Source: CAWHYG01 sp963833505
GTDB lineage: Bacteria; Eisenbacteria; RBG-16-71-46; CAIMUX01
DNA length: 64,000 bases
Assembly: GCA_963833505.1 (NCBI GenBank)
Contig: CAWHYG010000007.1
Coordinates: forward strand, 372,001 to 436,000
Direction of reading: 5' to 3'
The notes below the pieces were generated by a model. That model made no database searches and was not told the DNA's origin. It saw nothing but the letters and a program-made list of their open reading frames with translations. Both the position numbers and the translations under genes were made by a program. Position 1 is the first letter of the stretch; each line of letters opens with the position of its first letter. This document shows, in pieces, positions 35,071 through 44,228 of the stretch.

Positions 35071-36549
35071 ATGTCCGCGCGATCCACGGTCTGGTTCCTT
35101 CTGGCATTGTTTGGCTCCGCCGGCTCCGCTTCGGCCACGGTGTATACCGTCCGGCCGGACGGACAAGGGCTCTACCCGACGATCCAATCCGCCATCAACG
35201 CTGCTACCAACGGGGACGTCGTGCAGCTCGCCGACGGCGTGTTCTCGGGGGACGGAAACCGCGACCTGGACTTCAAGGGGAAGCAGATCGCGGTCGAATC
35301 CGCGTCCGGCGATCCGACCCGCTGCTCCATCGACTGCCAGGGAAGCTCCACCGATCCGCACCGGGGGTTCTACTTCCACACCTCCGAGCACACGGGCTCG
35401 CAGGTGATCGGCTTGACGGTCATGAACGGCTGGGAGGCGGCGGAGGGCAGCGCCGTGCTTGTTGCCAGCGCGAAACCCACCCTGAACAACTGCATCTTCC
35501 GGGACGGCTACGGCGCGGCCGTGACCATCGATCCTTCGGGTTCTCCGGTGATCGAGAACTGCCAGTTCGTGCACAACCATAACGACTGGCAGGGAGGTGC
35601 CCTCTCCATCGTCGGCGGCAACCCCTCGATCAGCGGGTGCGTCTTCTCCCAGAACGATTCCGGGAATTCGGGAGGAGCCGTCTATTGCTCGAGCCCGGGC
35701 CAGACCACTTTCACGGACTGCCAGTTTCTGGACAGCTCGGCGGGTTACGACGGCGGAGCGATCTTCCACGACCAGGACGGGACCGTCCTGCTCACGCGCT
35801 GCCTCTTCGTGGGCAACACCACCACCGGCCACGGAGGCGGCGTGAACGTCGGGGATGAGGGATGGCTCGACTGCGAGCAGTGCACCTTTGCGGACAACAC
35901 GTCGACCACGGGCGGTTCGGCGCTCAACCTGGATCCCGGCTCGGTCATCATCGTCCACTTCACGATCTTCGCGTTCGGAACCTACGGAGCCGCGATCGAC
36001 TGCCATGATCCGACTTCCATGGTCTTCTCCTGCACCGACATCTACGGCAATGTCGGCGGCGACTGGGGTGGTTGCATCGCGCCCTTTGAAAATCAGGACA
36101 ACAACTTCTCCGCGGATCCGCTGTTCTGCGGGAATCTCAATCCCGATGAGCCCTGGTCGCTTCAGGACATCTCCCCCTGCGCGCCCGGACACGGCGCGTG
36201 CGGCATCGTCGGCGCCTATCCCGTCGGCTGTGGGGTGACCGCGGTTCCCGGGGCGCCGAAGCTCACGACGCTCGAGCTCGGGCCGATCTCGCCGTCGCCC
36301 TGTCGGGCTGAGGCCGCGATCGGGTTTTCGATTCCGTCCGGCTCGGCGCGTGAGGTCACTCTCGCGGTTTTTGACTCCGGCGGCCGCCGGACGCGCGCAC
36401 TCGCCGTGGGCATGGTTGAGCCGGGCGTCCATCGGGTCGTCTGGGACGGAAGGGACGGAGCTGGAGTCGCCGCGCCGGCCGGCCTTTACTTCGTTCGCCT
36501 GGAGTGCGGCGGCGAGACGCGCGTGGGCAGGATCCTGCGGATCCGGTGA
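35071..36549 (+). CDS. Secreted right-handed beta-helix protein with FlgD/type-IX-like C-terminal tail
   Basis: ATG 35071 follows GGAAGGAGGGTGAG. Signal peptide MSARSTVWFLLALFGSAGSA then cleavage near ASA-TVYTV. The following 320 residues read as pectin-lyase-fold coils (YPTIQSAINAATNGDVVQL, PTLNNCIFRDG, PVIENCQF, PSISGCVFSQN, LTRCLFVGN). The last 85 residues form an Ig-like tail (VTLAVFDSGGRRTRAL, GVHRVVWDGRDGAG, GLYFVRLECGG), the kind used for outer-membrane export and attachment in FCB bacteria. No catalytic residues of polysaccharide lyases could be identified. First of three secreted-protein genes next to kinase A. Confidence 0.85.
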   Translation: MSARSTVWFLLALFGSAGSASATVYTVRPDGQGLYPTIQSAINAATNGDVVQLADGVFSGDGNRDLDFKGKQIAVESASGDPTRCSIDCQGSSTDPHRGFYFHTSEHTGSQVIGLTVMNGWEAAEGSAVLVASAKPTLNNCIFRDGYGAAVTIDPSGSPVIENCQFVHNHNDWQGGALSIVGGNPSISGCVFSQNDSGNSGGAVYCSSPGQTTFTDCQFLDSSAGYDGGAIFHDQDGTVLLTRCLFVGNTTTGHGGGVNVGDEGWLDCEQCTFADNTSTTGGSALNLDPGSVIIVHFTIFAFGTYGAAIDCHDPTSMVFSCTDIYGNVGGDWGGCIAPFENQDNNFSADPLFCGNLNPDEPWSLQDISPCAPGHGACGIVGAYPVGCGVTAVPGAPKLTTLELGPISPSPCRAEAAIGFSIPSGSAREVTLAVFDSGGRRTRALAVGMVEPGVHRVVWDGRDGAGVAAPAGLYFVRLECGGETRVGRILRIR

Positions 36550-36684
36550 GTGCGTGCCGGTGCACTGCTGGACCTGGTTGTGGCGATCAAGGGTCGGCCC
36601 TCAATCATGGGTCAGGCGGGCGATCCGCCGGAGTGTCGGCCCGGTCTCGAGTCCTGGTGTCGAGCATCGATTTTGGAGGCGCCC

Positions 36685-39183
36685 ATGTCTATGACGCAAC
36701 GCGGCCTTCTGGACAGGTTTTTCCAGGCGTTCGCCCTCAGGTTTGGTGTTCTGCTCGCGTTGATGATCGCCGCGGGCGTGTTTCCCGCCCAGGCGAAGAT
36801 CCAGTTTGCCCCGCTCTATGAGTTCATCTACTTGGGACTTGGCAACAACAACCCGAAGGCCGTCGTCGTCGCCGACGTGAACGGGGACGGGGTTCCGGAT
36901 CTGCTTGCGCCCGACGTGACGAACCGCGTGGTGTGGGTCATGCTGGGCTATGGACAAGGGACCTTCGGGGGCAGCAACGGGTTCTACACCGGAAACGGTC
37001 CCACCGCCGTGACCGTCGGTGATTTCAACGGAGACGGAAAACCCGACCTGGCGGTGGCGGACGTGAACGACAACAACGTGACGGTGCTGGTCGGGAACGG
37101 AGACGGGACCTTCACCTTCCGGGGCATCTATGCGACCGGGCAAGCGCCCGAATCCATCGCCACCGCGGACTTCAACCAGGACGGGAAGCTGGATCTGGTG
37201 GTCGCGAACGGCGGCAGCTCCTCGGTGTCCGTGCTCTTCGGGATTGGAAACGGGACCTTCGCCGCCAAGACCGACTATCCGACCGGGCGTGGTACCAGCT
37301 TCGTGACCGTTACGGACGTGAACGGCGACGGACTCTGGGACCTGGCGGTGGCGAACTCCTACGACAACACGGTTTCGATCCTCCTGGGAGACGGGAAGGG
37401 CGCCTTCGGTTCGCGTCAGAACTTTGCGACCGGAGGCGGTCCGAACTTCGTCGGCGCGGCTGACCTGAACGGAGACGGGCGGCCCGACCTCATCGTGACG
37501 AATTCGACCGACAACACCCTGTCGATCCTCCTGGGCGATGGAGATGGAACCTTCGCTCCTCACCAGGATTATGACACCGGGCGCGAGCCCGACTGCGTGG
37601 CGGTTGGAGATCTGAACCGGGATGGGAAGCTCGATCTGGCGGTGAGCTGTTGGGGGAGCAACACCTTGGAGGTGTTTGAAGGCATCGGGAACGGGACCTT
37701 CACCGCTTTCCAGCAGTATGCGACGCGCAGCGACCCGTCCTACCTCGCCATGGCGGACCTGACGGGCGATGGACTCCTCGATGTCGTGACCGCGAACTAC
37801 GGGGATGGCACCCTCTCGGTGTTCCCCGGCAAGGGCGATGGGACCCTGACTCCATGGGTCGCCTACACGACCGGAACCTTCCCGCACTGGGCGGCCTTCG
37901 GGGACCTGAACGGCGACGGCATTCCGGACCTCGTGACCCCCAACTGGGGGGACAATACGCTGTCCGTCCTCATGGGCGCCGGGGACGGGACCTTCGGGCC
38001 GCAGACCACCTATCCGACGGGGGTCATTCCGATCTCGGCCGCGATCGGCGATGTGAACGGGGACGGGAACCAGGACGTCGTGATCTTGAACCGCCACGAC
38101 GTGACTCTGTCCGTCTACCTCGGAGACGGGCACGGCAACCTGGGATGGCCCCACGACTACGCGACGGGCGCCGATCCACACTATCTTCTCATGACGGACC
38201 TGAACGGAGACGGCCATCCGGATCTTGTCACGGCCAACACCGGAGACAACACGATCTCTGTACTCCTCAACAACAAAGATGGGACCTTCGCGTCGAAGCA
38301 GGACCTGGCAGCGGGCGTAGGCCCCAACTTCATCGCCGAGGGCGACTTCAATCACGACGGCCTCCCGGATCTGGCCGTGACCGATTGGTACGGCAATCAG
38401 GTGTCGATCCTTCTGGGGAGGCCCCTCAAGGGCACGTTTTCGCCGCTCCATTCCTATGCCACGGGCAAGAACCCGAACTCGGTCGCCGTCGGGGACTTGA
38501 ACGGAGACGGCAAGCTCGACCTGGCTGTGTCCAACTACTCGAACAACAGCGTGTCGGTACTCTTCGGCAACGGCGACGGGACATTCGGGACCAACCAGGA
38601 GCAGAAGATCGGAATCGGGCCCAGTTGTGCGGTCATCGGCGATCTCGACGGGGACGGGTACCCGGATCTCGCCGTGGCCTGCGGCGATGGGGATATGGTC
38701 TCCATCCTGCCCGGCAACGGGGACGGTTCCTTCGGAACGAGGCTCGAGTATGCAAACGGCGACGACCCGGTCGGCATGACGCTGGCGGACTTGAACGGGG
38801 ACGGCAGGCCGGATCTGACGACTCCCAATTTCGGCACGAACAACGTCACCGTCCTGATGAACGTCAGCGCGGGGCCGTCCGGTGTCCCGCCGCACGCGTC
38901 CTTCCCGGCGTTCCGGTTGGCGGCGGCGCGGCCGAATCCGTCCCGAGGACCGATCCTGCTCGATTTCTCCCTGCCGGCCGCGGCCCGCGCGCGGATGGTG
39001 GTCTACGACGCGGAGGGGCGACTGATCCGCACCGTTCTCGACGGCGCGCTGGGCTCCGGCGCTCATTCCCTGACCTGGGACGCCCGGAACGAACGCGGCG
39101 AGCAGGTCCCGGCGGGCGTCTACTATTACGAGCTACGGGCGGCCGGGCATCGCGCCGGAAAGCACCTTGTGATGCTCCGGTAG
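36685..39183 (+). CDS. Secreted FG-GAP/VCBS repeat protein with FlgD/type-IX-like tail
   Basis: ATG 36685 (TTTTGGAGG upstream) or 36691; signal peptide runs to FPAQA-KIQF. It has about fourteen repeats of roughly 48 residues, each with a DxNxDGxxDL calcium-binding-type loop (DVNGDGVPDLLAPD, DFNGDGKPDLAVAD, DLNGDGRPDLIVTN and so on) followed by a SVLLGxGxGTF strand. This predicts one or two seven-bladed beta-propellers like integrin alpha heads. The C-terminal tail (FRLAAARPNPSRGP ... HSLTWDARNERGEQVPAGVYYYEL) matches the tails of its neighbours. 832 residues. Likely binds a surface ligand; target unknown. The DNA is itself an imperfect tandem repeat of about 144 bp. Confidence 0.9.
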   Translation: MSMTQRGLLDRFFQAFALRFGVLLALMIAAGVFPAQAKIQFAPLYEFIYLGLGNNNPKAVVVADVNGDGVPDLLAPDVTNRVVWVMLGYGQGTFGGSNGFYTGNGPTAVTVGDFNGDGKPDLAVADVNDNNVTVLVGNGDGTFTFRGIYATGQAPESIATADFNQDGKLDLVVANGGSSSVSVLFGIGNGTFAAKTDYPTGRGTSFVTVTDVNGDGLWDLAVANSYDNTVSILLGDGKGAFGSRQNFATGGGPNFVGAADLNGDGRPDLIVTNSTDNTLSILLGDGDGTFAPHQDYDTGREPDCVAVGDLNRDGKLDLAVSCWGSNTLEVFEGIGNGTFTAFQQYATRSDPSYLAMADLTGDGLLDVVTANYGDGTLSVFPGKGDGTLTPWVAYTTGTFPHWAAFGDLNGDGIPDLVTPNWGDNTLSVLMGAGDGTFGPQTTYPTGVIPISAAIGDVNGDGNQDVVILNRHDVTLSVYLGDGHGNLGWPHDYATGADPHYLLMTDLNGDGHPDLVTANTGDNTISVLLNNKDGTFASKQDLAAGVGPNFIAEGDFNHDGLPDLAVTDWYGNQVSILLGRPLKGTFSPLHSYATGKNPNSVAVGDLNGDGKLDLAVSNYSNNSVSVLFGNGDGTFGTNQEQKIGIGPSCAVIGDLDGDGYPDLAVACGDGDMVSILPGNGDGSFGTRLEYANGDDPVGMTLADLNGDGRPDLTTPNFGTNNVTVLMNVSAGPSGVPPHASFPAFRLAAARPNPSRGPILLDFSLPAAARARMVVYDAEGRLIRTVLDGALGSGAHSLTWDARNERGEQVPAGVYYYELRAAGHRAGKHLVMLR

Positions 39184-39258
39184 GGTCCAGCCGCGGCTCT
39201 ACCAGGCGGACTCTGGCCGCGACTATGGAACGACCCCTCAGTCAAGCTCTGAGTGTCG

Positions 39259-39293
39259 GGGGCGATCTTCATCGGTTTGAGGAGGATCGCCCC
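39259..39293 (+). terminator. Hairpin terminator after the FG-GAP gene
   Basis: GGGGCGATC (39259-39267) pairs with GATCGCCCC (39285-39293), nine perfect pairs, 17-base loop, followed by the pyrimidine run TTCTCCTCTCTTC. Positioned for transcripts from the plus strand. Confidence 0.55.
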
Positions 39294-39349
39294 TTCTCCT
39301 CTCTTCGCGCGGGGCATGAAGGTCGGGAAGGCGCTGGGGGACGCAAGAA

Positions 39350-39377
39350 GGCGATCCCCCGGAAAGAGAGGATCGCC
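39350..39377 (-). terminator. Hairpin terminator for the minus-strand propeller gene
   Basis: GGCGATCC (39350-39357) pairs with GGATCGCC (39370-39377) around a 12-base loop; on the minus strand TTCTTGCG follows. The arms share GGCGATC with the hairpin at 39259, so the two could also pair with each other. Confidence 0.45.
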
Positions 39378-39409
39378 TCAAGCCCGAGCCGCGATCAAGA
39401 GCACTCAGA

Positions 39410-40882
39410 TCAACGCGTCCGCACCACGCGTTCCGAGACCGCTCCGGCGGGTGTCTGCAACCGAGTGAAGTAGACGCCGTTCGGCAGCTCGCGTCCGGAA
39501 TCGTCGCGCCCGTTCCACAGCACCGCATGGTCTCCGGGTAGCTCCAACCGATCGACCAGGGTCGCGACCTGCCGGCCGAGCGGATCATGCACGGTCACGA
39601 GCACGTGGCCGGGCGCCAGGAGCGAATAGGCCAGGGAAGTCTCCGAGCTGAAGGGGTTCGGCCAGGACCGGCCGAGGATCAGGGATCGGGGAGCGGCTCC
39701 GGCGATGTCGATCTTGGGCGCGGTCGAACTCCAGCGAGCGATGAAGTTCACGCTGGTGCCGTCACCGGCGGAAAGGTAGCTGCCGCCCGCGACCAGCTCG
39801 CCCGTGGGCGGGAACGGGGCCAACGTCTGGACGTAGTACTCTCCGAGGCCGGTCCCGAGAGACGTCCAGCTCGTGCCGTCCCAGGCGGCGATGTCGATCG
39901 CGGCATTGCCGCCTGCCTGGGTAAAGGCGCCGCCGGCGATGAGCGCGCCGTTGTACACCGCAAGGCTGAAGATCGGGCCGTTCGTCCCCGGTCCCACCGG
40001 TGCCCAGGAGCTGCCGTTCCAGGCGGCGATGAAGTTGGCGTTCTGACCGTCCATCTCGCTGAAGTCCCCGGCGGCGATCAGCTCACCGTTGAAGACGGTC
40101 AACGCGTACACCGGTCGGTCCGCACCGGCTCCCAGCGCGCTCCAGGCCGTGCCATTCCATTTCGCAATATAGCTGGCGGGATTGGAGGCGGCGTTCTGGA
40201 ACTCTCCGGCGGCGATGAGGAGGCTGTCCTGGAAGCTCGTGAGAGCCCAGACGGTACCATCCATGCCGTTCTTCGTCGCGACCGGCATCCGGCGCCAGCC
40301 AAGGGACGGGCTCCAGGCGGCGACGTGGTTCACGAGGGTGTAGTGCGCGGGGGGAGGGGTGGTGACCGAGTTCGAGTCCGCCTGGGTGAACAATCCGCCC
40401 GCCACCAGCAGTTTCTTGTAGGTGCACAGGGCGTAGATGTCGTTGTCCATGCCCCCGCTCAGCCGGGACCAGGTGGTCGAGGAGTCGCTCCAGGAAGCGA
40501 TGCAGTTTGCGGGGACCGACAAACCGCCCGCGTTCGAGAAGTGGCCGCCTACATACAGGCGCGGCTGCTTGTTCGGTGAGTCCTGGTAGACCGCTTCCGC
40601 CCACACCCAGGCATTGGTTCCCTCCACCTTCGTCCCGCGATCCTTGAGGGGCGCCCATTTCGTGCCGTCCCAGGATGCGACATGGCTGGTCAGGACCGTG
40701 TCGGTATCCGAAGGGCTGAAGACGGCAGTGAAATCGCCGCCCGCGAACAGTTTTCCATCGTAGTAGGTCAGAGAATTGACGGTGTAATTGGCTCCGGCGC
40801 CCAGAGCCCTCCAGGCGGCCCCCGCCGGATGGGCGGAAAGCAGAACCAACGCCACCCCAATGCCATAGACCGAAGCGCGCAC
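39410..40882 (-). CDS. Secreted Kelch/delta-60-like propeller protein with FlgD/type-IX-like tail
   Basis: GTG 40882 follows GGAAGGAGGGAGGGGGC and starts a signal peptide (VRASVYGIGVALVLLSAHPAGA). The body has at least seven repeats of the form LYVGGxF ... ANxIAxWxGxxWxxLGxGxxxxVYAL (HVASWDGTKWAPLKD, YIAKWNGTAWSALGAG, FIAAWNGSSWAPVGPG, DIAAWDGTSWTSLGTG), predicting a beta-propeller. The tail (SWPNPFSSETSLAYSL, VTVHDPLGRQVATLV, HAVLWNGRDDSGRELPNGVY) is the clearest type-IX-like sorting domain in the window. Convergent with the FG-GAP gene. Confidence 0.88.
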   Translation of the reverse strand: MRASVYGIGVALVLLSAHPAGAAWRALGAGANYTVNSLTYYDGKLFAGGDFTAVFSPSDTDTVLTSHVASWDGTKWAPLKDRGTKVEGTNAWVWAEAVYQDSPNKQPRLYVGGHFSNAGGLSVPANCIASWSDSSTTWSRLSGGMDNDIYALCTYKKLLVAGGLFTQADSNSVTTPPPAHYTLVNHVAAWSPSLGWRRMPVATKNGMDGTVWALTSFQDSLLIAAGEFQNAASNPASYIAKWNGTAWSALGAGADRPVYALTVFNGELIAAGDFSEMDGQNANFIAAWNGSSWAPVGPGTNGPIFSLAVYNGALIAGGAFTQAGGNAAIDIAAWDGTSWTSLGTGLGEYYVQTLAPFPPTGELVAGGSYLSAGDGTSVNFIARWSSTAPKIDIAGAAPRSLILGRSWPNPFSSETSLAYSLLAPGHVLVTVHDPLGRQVATLVDRLELPGDHAVLWNGRDDSGRELPNGVYFTRLQTPAGAVSERVVRTR

Positions 40883-40994
40883 GCCCCCTCCCTCCTTCCA
40901 GGTCCGCGGTCGGACTCCACCCGGCATCGGCATCCTATACCCGCCGGCGGAAACCGCGCAACGATCGATCTCGGGCCCCGTCGGGCCCAAGTTC

Positions 40995-41669
40995 CTATTC
41001 GATCTCCAACCGTCCGACGACCACGCGGTGCACCAACCCGTATTCTCTCGCCTCCTGGGCCGACATCCAGAAGTCCCGATCCGCATCTTCGTTGATCTGA
41101 TCCAGAGTCTTGCCGGTCTCCTGAGCCACGATCTCGTTGTAGCGATCGCGCAGCTTGAGGATCTCCCGGGACGCGATTTCGAGGTCGGACGCCTGGCCGA
41201 AGGTGGCGGACGAGGGCTGGTGCAGCAGGAATCTGGAATTGGGCAGGCTGTACCGCTGCTCCTTGGGCGCAGCCAGGAACACCATGACGGCGGCCGAGGC
41301 GCAGAGGCCTGCGACGATCGTCCGAGCGGGAGGGCGGACGAAGCGAATCATGTCGTAGATGCCGAAGCCGGTGTCCGCCTCGCCTCCAGGCGAGTTGATG
41401 ACGAGGGAGATCGGCTTCTCCGGATCATCAGCCTCCAACAGGATGAGGCTCTGGTAGATGCGCTTGGCCAGCTCGCTCGTGATCGCCTCGGAGATCAGGA
41501 TGGTCCGGGCTTTCAGGAACTTCTCGGCCATCTTGGAATCCTCGACCACGACCGGAGGCTTGGACTCCTCGTCGTCGTCGTCCGGCTCCTGGCTGCCACG
41601 AGCCGGTGGCGGCGTACCAAGCATTTGGCGGCTGTCCCGCTCCGCATGTCCGTTCCAATGATTCGACAT
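40995..41669 (-). CDS. clpP: ClpP-family serine protease
   Basis: Proteolytic subunit of Clp-type proteases. ATG 41669 with AAGGAGGA about 11 bases upstream. Catalytic residues are in place: Ser125 (GLCASAAVM), His150 (FLLHQPSSA), Asp199 (DRDFWMSAQEAREYGLV), with the 49-residue His-Asp spacing of E. coli ClpP. Residues 1-45 are an acidic, disordered extension (EPDDDDEES) replacing the usual N-terminal axial loop; clpX and tig are not adjacent. 224 residues. The divergent catalytic neighbourhood (CASAAVMVFLAAPKE) suggests a second, specialised ClpP. Confidence 0.9.
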   Translation of the reverse strand: MSNHWNGHAERDSRQMLGTPPPARGSQEPDDDDEESKPPVVVEDSKMAEKFLKARTILISEAITSELAKRIYQSLILLEADDPEKPISLVINSPGGEADTGFGIYDMIRFVRPPARTIVAGLCASAAVMVFLAAPKEQRYSLPNSRFLLHQPSSATFGQASDLEIASREILKLRDRYNEIVAQETGKTLDQINEDADRDFWMSAQEAREYGLVHRVVVGRLEIE

Positions 41670-41796
41670 GGCTACTGATTCCTCCTTGGCATGCCGACCT
41701 CCAGAGGCGGCTCTCTGACCCGACTTTCCGGCGAGGACGTTCTGGACCGATCCTCCGCCGGGACGTCTCTCCCGTTCCCGGCCGATCCCCGGCTTC

Positions 41797-42255
41797 CTAC
41801 CCGACTTCCTGGCGGAGGTCCGCCCGACCCTCCGAAAGGTCGATGAGCTGGATCCCCAGCTGCTCGGCCACGCGGAAAATCCGATCATCCCGGTAGAACG
41901 CCCCATAGTAGATCCGCCGTATGCCGGCGTTGGCGATCATCTTGAAACAGCTCCAGCAAGGGCTGGCCGTCGTGTAGATCTCGGAGTCCTCGATGCGGAC
42001 TCCGTTGCGGGCGGCCTGCAGGATGGCGTTGGCCTCCGCGTGGATCGTGGCGACGCAATGGTCGTTCTCCATCATATGGCCGATCTCGTCGCAATGCGGC
42101 ATGCCCCGGATGCTGCCGTTGTATCCGGTCGAAAGGATGATCCGATCGCGGACGATGACGGCGCCCACCTTGCGCCGATCGCAAGTGGCCCGGGTGGCGA
42201 CGACGCTTGAGATCTCCATGAAGTAGGTGTGCCAGTCGGTCCTCGCGTCGCTCAT
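41797..42255 (-). CDS. Deoxycytidylate deaminase (ComEB/dCMP deaminase family)
   Basis: Zinc enzyme converting dCMP to dUMP for dTTP supply. ATG 42255 follows AAGGAGGG with five-base spacing. Zinc and catalytic residues His72 and Glu74 (TIHAEANAI), Cys100 and Cys103 (ASPCWSC), plus GAVIVRDRIILSTGYNGSIRGMPHC. 152 residues. Starts ten bases after the trmB stop, so one transcript. Confidence 0.94.
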   Translation of the reverse strand: MSDARTDWHTYFMEISSVVATRATCDRRKVGAVIVRDRIILSTGYNGSIRGMPHCDEIGHMMENDHCVATIHAEANAILQAARNGVRIEDSEIYTTASPCWSCFKMIANAGIRRIYYGAFYRDDRIFRVAEQLGIQLIDLSEGRADLRQEVG

Positions 42256-42265
42256 CGGCCCTCCT

Positions 42266-42898
42266 TCACGCCTCGGCCAGGCGGACGAACCTGGCGTGAT
42301 AGAGCGTCCGTCCCTCCAGCAGATACTTTCGAGCGTAGTCGGTTGGGATCCGGTCCGGCGAGTCGGCCGGCCAGGGGACCTGCCGGAACCCGCTCGCTTG
42401 ATCCAGGTCGGCCACCGCCTGCGCGAAATAGTCCTCGACGTCCGAGGCCACGAAGAACGATGCCCCCGGCGCGAGCGCCCGGGCCGCCAGGCCGTACAGC
42501 GGCGAGCGAAGGAGTCGCCGCTTCCCGTGGCGGGTCTTCGGCCACGGATCCGGAAAATAGACGTGAAGCGCCCAAAGCGATCCGGCCGGCACCCAGCGAT
42601 CCAGAAAATCGAAGGCATCCCATCGGGCCAGACGCAGGTTGGCGGGCTGGATCCGGACGGCTCTTTCCACCGCGCGATGAAACCACTTCGCGGCCTTCTC
42701 CACGCCGACGAAGTTCGAATCCGGCCGGACCTTGCAGGCCTCGAGCAGGAACCGTCCCTTGCCGCAGCCCAGCTCCAGCTCGATCGGGCCTTCGCGGCCG
42801 AAGACCGAGGGCCAGGAAAAGGGAGGCGCCTGCCGCTCCGGCAGGAGGGCGACGGACAGCTCGCTGATCGGCGCCGGCAGGGGTCGATTTCGACTCAT
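42266..42898 (-). CDS. trmB: tRNA (guanine-N7-)-methyltransferase
   Basis: Methylates G46 of tRNA. 210 residues. SAM-binding ELELGCGKGRFLLE, FVGVEKAAKW, and the diagnostic HVYFPDPWPKTRHGKRRLL; ends with the DYARKYLLEGRTLYHARF region usual for TrmB. Upstream of the dCMP deaminase in the same transcript. Confidence 0.96.
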   Translation of the reverse strand: MSRNRPLPAPISELSVALLPERQAPPFSWPSVFGREGPIELELGCGKGRFLLEACKVRPDSNFVGVEKAAKWFHRAVERAVRIQPANLRLARWDAFDFLDRWVPAGSLWALHVYFPDPWPKTRHGKRRLLRSPLYGLAARALAPGASFFVASDVEDYFAQAVADLDQASGFRQVPWPADSPDRIPTDYARKYLLEGRTLYHARFVRLAEA

Positions 42899-42945
42899 GC
42901 ACGGACGCTAGCATAGGTGCGGCCACGGAAGAAGCCGCCGGACCC

Positions 42946-44073
42946 TCATCCGAAAAGACGGAAGCGGCGCTTGGGCCGGGGGCTGTTCACGGCCGGCTTC
43001 GTTTTCGGTTCGCTCGAGGGCGCCTGGGCTTTCGGCGGCGGCGAGTCGGGCCGGCGAGCCGGACGGGAGACGGTCTTCAACGGGCCGGCGACCGGGCGCC
43101 GGTCCACCGGGCCGACTCTTCGGGGACCGAAGATCAGCCGCCGCTGCTCGGCGATCTCCTCCGAGAGGCGCGCCAGTCGCTGGATCATCGCGGACAGCTT
43201 GTTTCGTTCCAGGGAGGTCAGGGTCGCGTCCCGCGATCCGGACTGGAGATGCTGATTCGCCGCCGTCCGCCCCAGAATGCACGTGTCCTGGGCGCGATCG
43301 AGCAGCTCCCTCGCCTTGTCCTTTTCGCCGACCAGGCCGTACAGCTCGGCAAGCTGGCGCTCTTCGATGGCGCCGGCCTCCGCCGTCGGCTTCGTCGGCC
43401 GGGTCTGGTAGACCTCCCGATGGAAACGCAAGGCCGCCTGTCGGGCGGCCTCCTCATCCAGGGGTATTTCCGGCCACTGGTTCTGAAGGGCCCGAAGCCG
43501 GGAGAGGATCTCCGTCATTCGCGCGCGGTTCGCGCCGGCGGCCGAGTAGGCGGGGGGGTCGCCGGGCCGGAGTCCGTTCCAGCTCAGGTGCAGCTCGTCC
43601 AGGTAGATCCAGGCGAGGCGAAGATAGAGCCGCCCAAGCTGGGGACGCCTCCAGAGCTCGGGGTAGTGGAGCATCTCCGCGCGCAGCGATGCGAGCAAGA
43701 GGCGGAGCGAGCGCTCCGGCTCGGAGTAGATCTCCAGCCGGCTTCCGAGAATCGCTCCGACCGGAGAGCCGTCGCCGGCGGCCTCGGCGCGGAACAGGCG
43801 CTGGAGCGACCGCTGGTTCTCGGGAACCTGACCCGGAGCCAGACGGAAATCGGACTCAGGCCCTGGGTACCGGCATTCCGGGCAGAGGCACAGGTTGTGG
43901 TAGAAGGGCGAATCCTCGGTCCGGCAGAAGCTCTCCACCCAGCCGAAGGCGCGCTCGAAGGGCCGCCCCGGCACGCTCAAGGTCAGCACCTGGCGAGCGC
44001 GGAGCACCTGCTGCTCTCGAACGGCGCCGCAGGCCGGGCAGGCCAGAGCGACCTCATAGGTGGGGCGCGCCAT
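42946..44073 (-). CDS. DUF2225 family protein
   Basis: ATG 44073 follows AGGGGGC; in-frame sequence upstream has no similarity. N-terminal zinc ribbon CPACG ... LCPEC, then AlaLeuArg-rich helices that look like TPR units (LGRLYLRLAWIYLDELHLSW; ERQLAELYGLVGEKDKARELL). The C-terminal 60 residues are Pro/Arg/Lys-rich and basic (KRRFRLFG end). DUF2225 proteins are of unknown function; the ribbon plus TPR layout fits the family. 47 bases upstream of trmB. Confidence 0.75.
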   Translation of the reverse strand: MARPTYEVALACPACGAVREQQVLRARQVLTLSVPGRPFERAFGWVESFCRTEDSPFYHNLCLCPECRYPGPESDFRLAPGQVPENQRSLQRLFRAEAAGDGSPVGAILGSRLEIYSEPERSLRLLLASLRAEMLHYPELWRRPQLGRLYLRLAWIYLDELHLSWNGLRPGDPPAYSAAGANRARMTEILSRLRALQNQWPEIPLDEEAARQAALRFHREVYQTRPTKPTAEAGAIEERQLAELYGLVGEKDKARELLDRAQDTCILGRTAANQHLQSGSRDATLTSLERNKLSAMIQRLARLSEEIAEQRRLIFGPRRVGPVDRRPVAGPLKTVSRPARRPDSPPPKAQAPSSEPKTKPAVNSPRPKRRFRLFG

Positions 44074-44228
44074 GCCCCCTGGTAATCGGCCCGGAGGTTC
44101 CCGAATCACCAAGATCCCCCTCATGTCGTTGCACTTCAACTCGTCCAAATATCGGCAGATGGCGCAACGAGCTTGAGAAGCCGGGGATCAGAGTCGCGAT
44201 GCCGCGATTCCGGGTCGGTGCCCGGGGA

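Noticed and set aside
36601..39066. Open frame of about 820 codons opposite the FG-GAP gene
   Set aside because: Its regular repeats are only the reverse reading of the plus-strand repeats; no start context or family.
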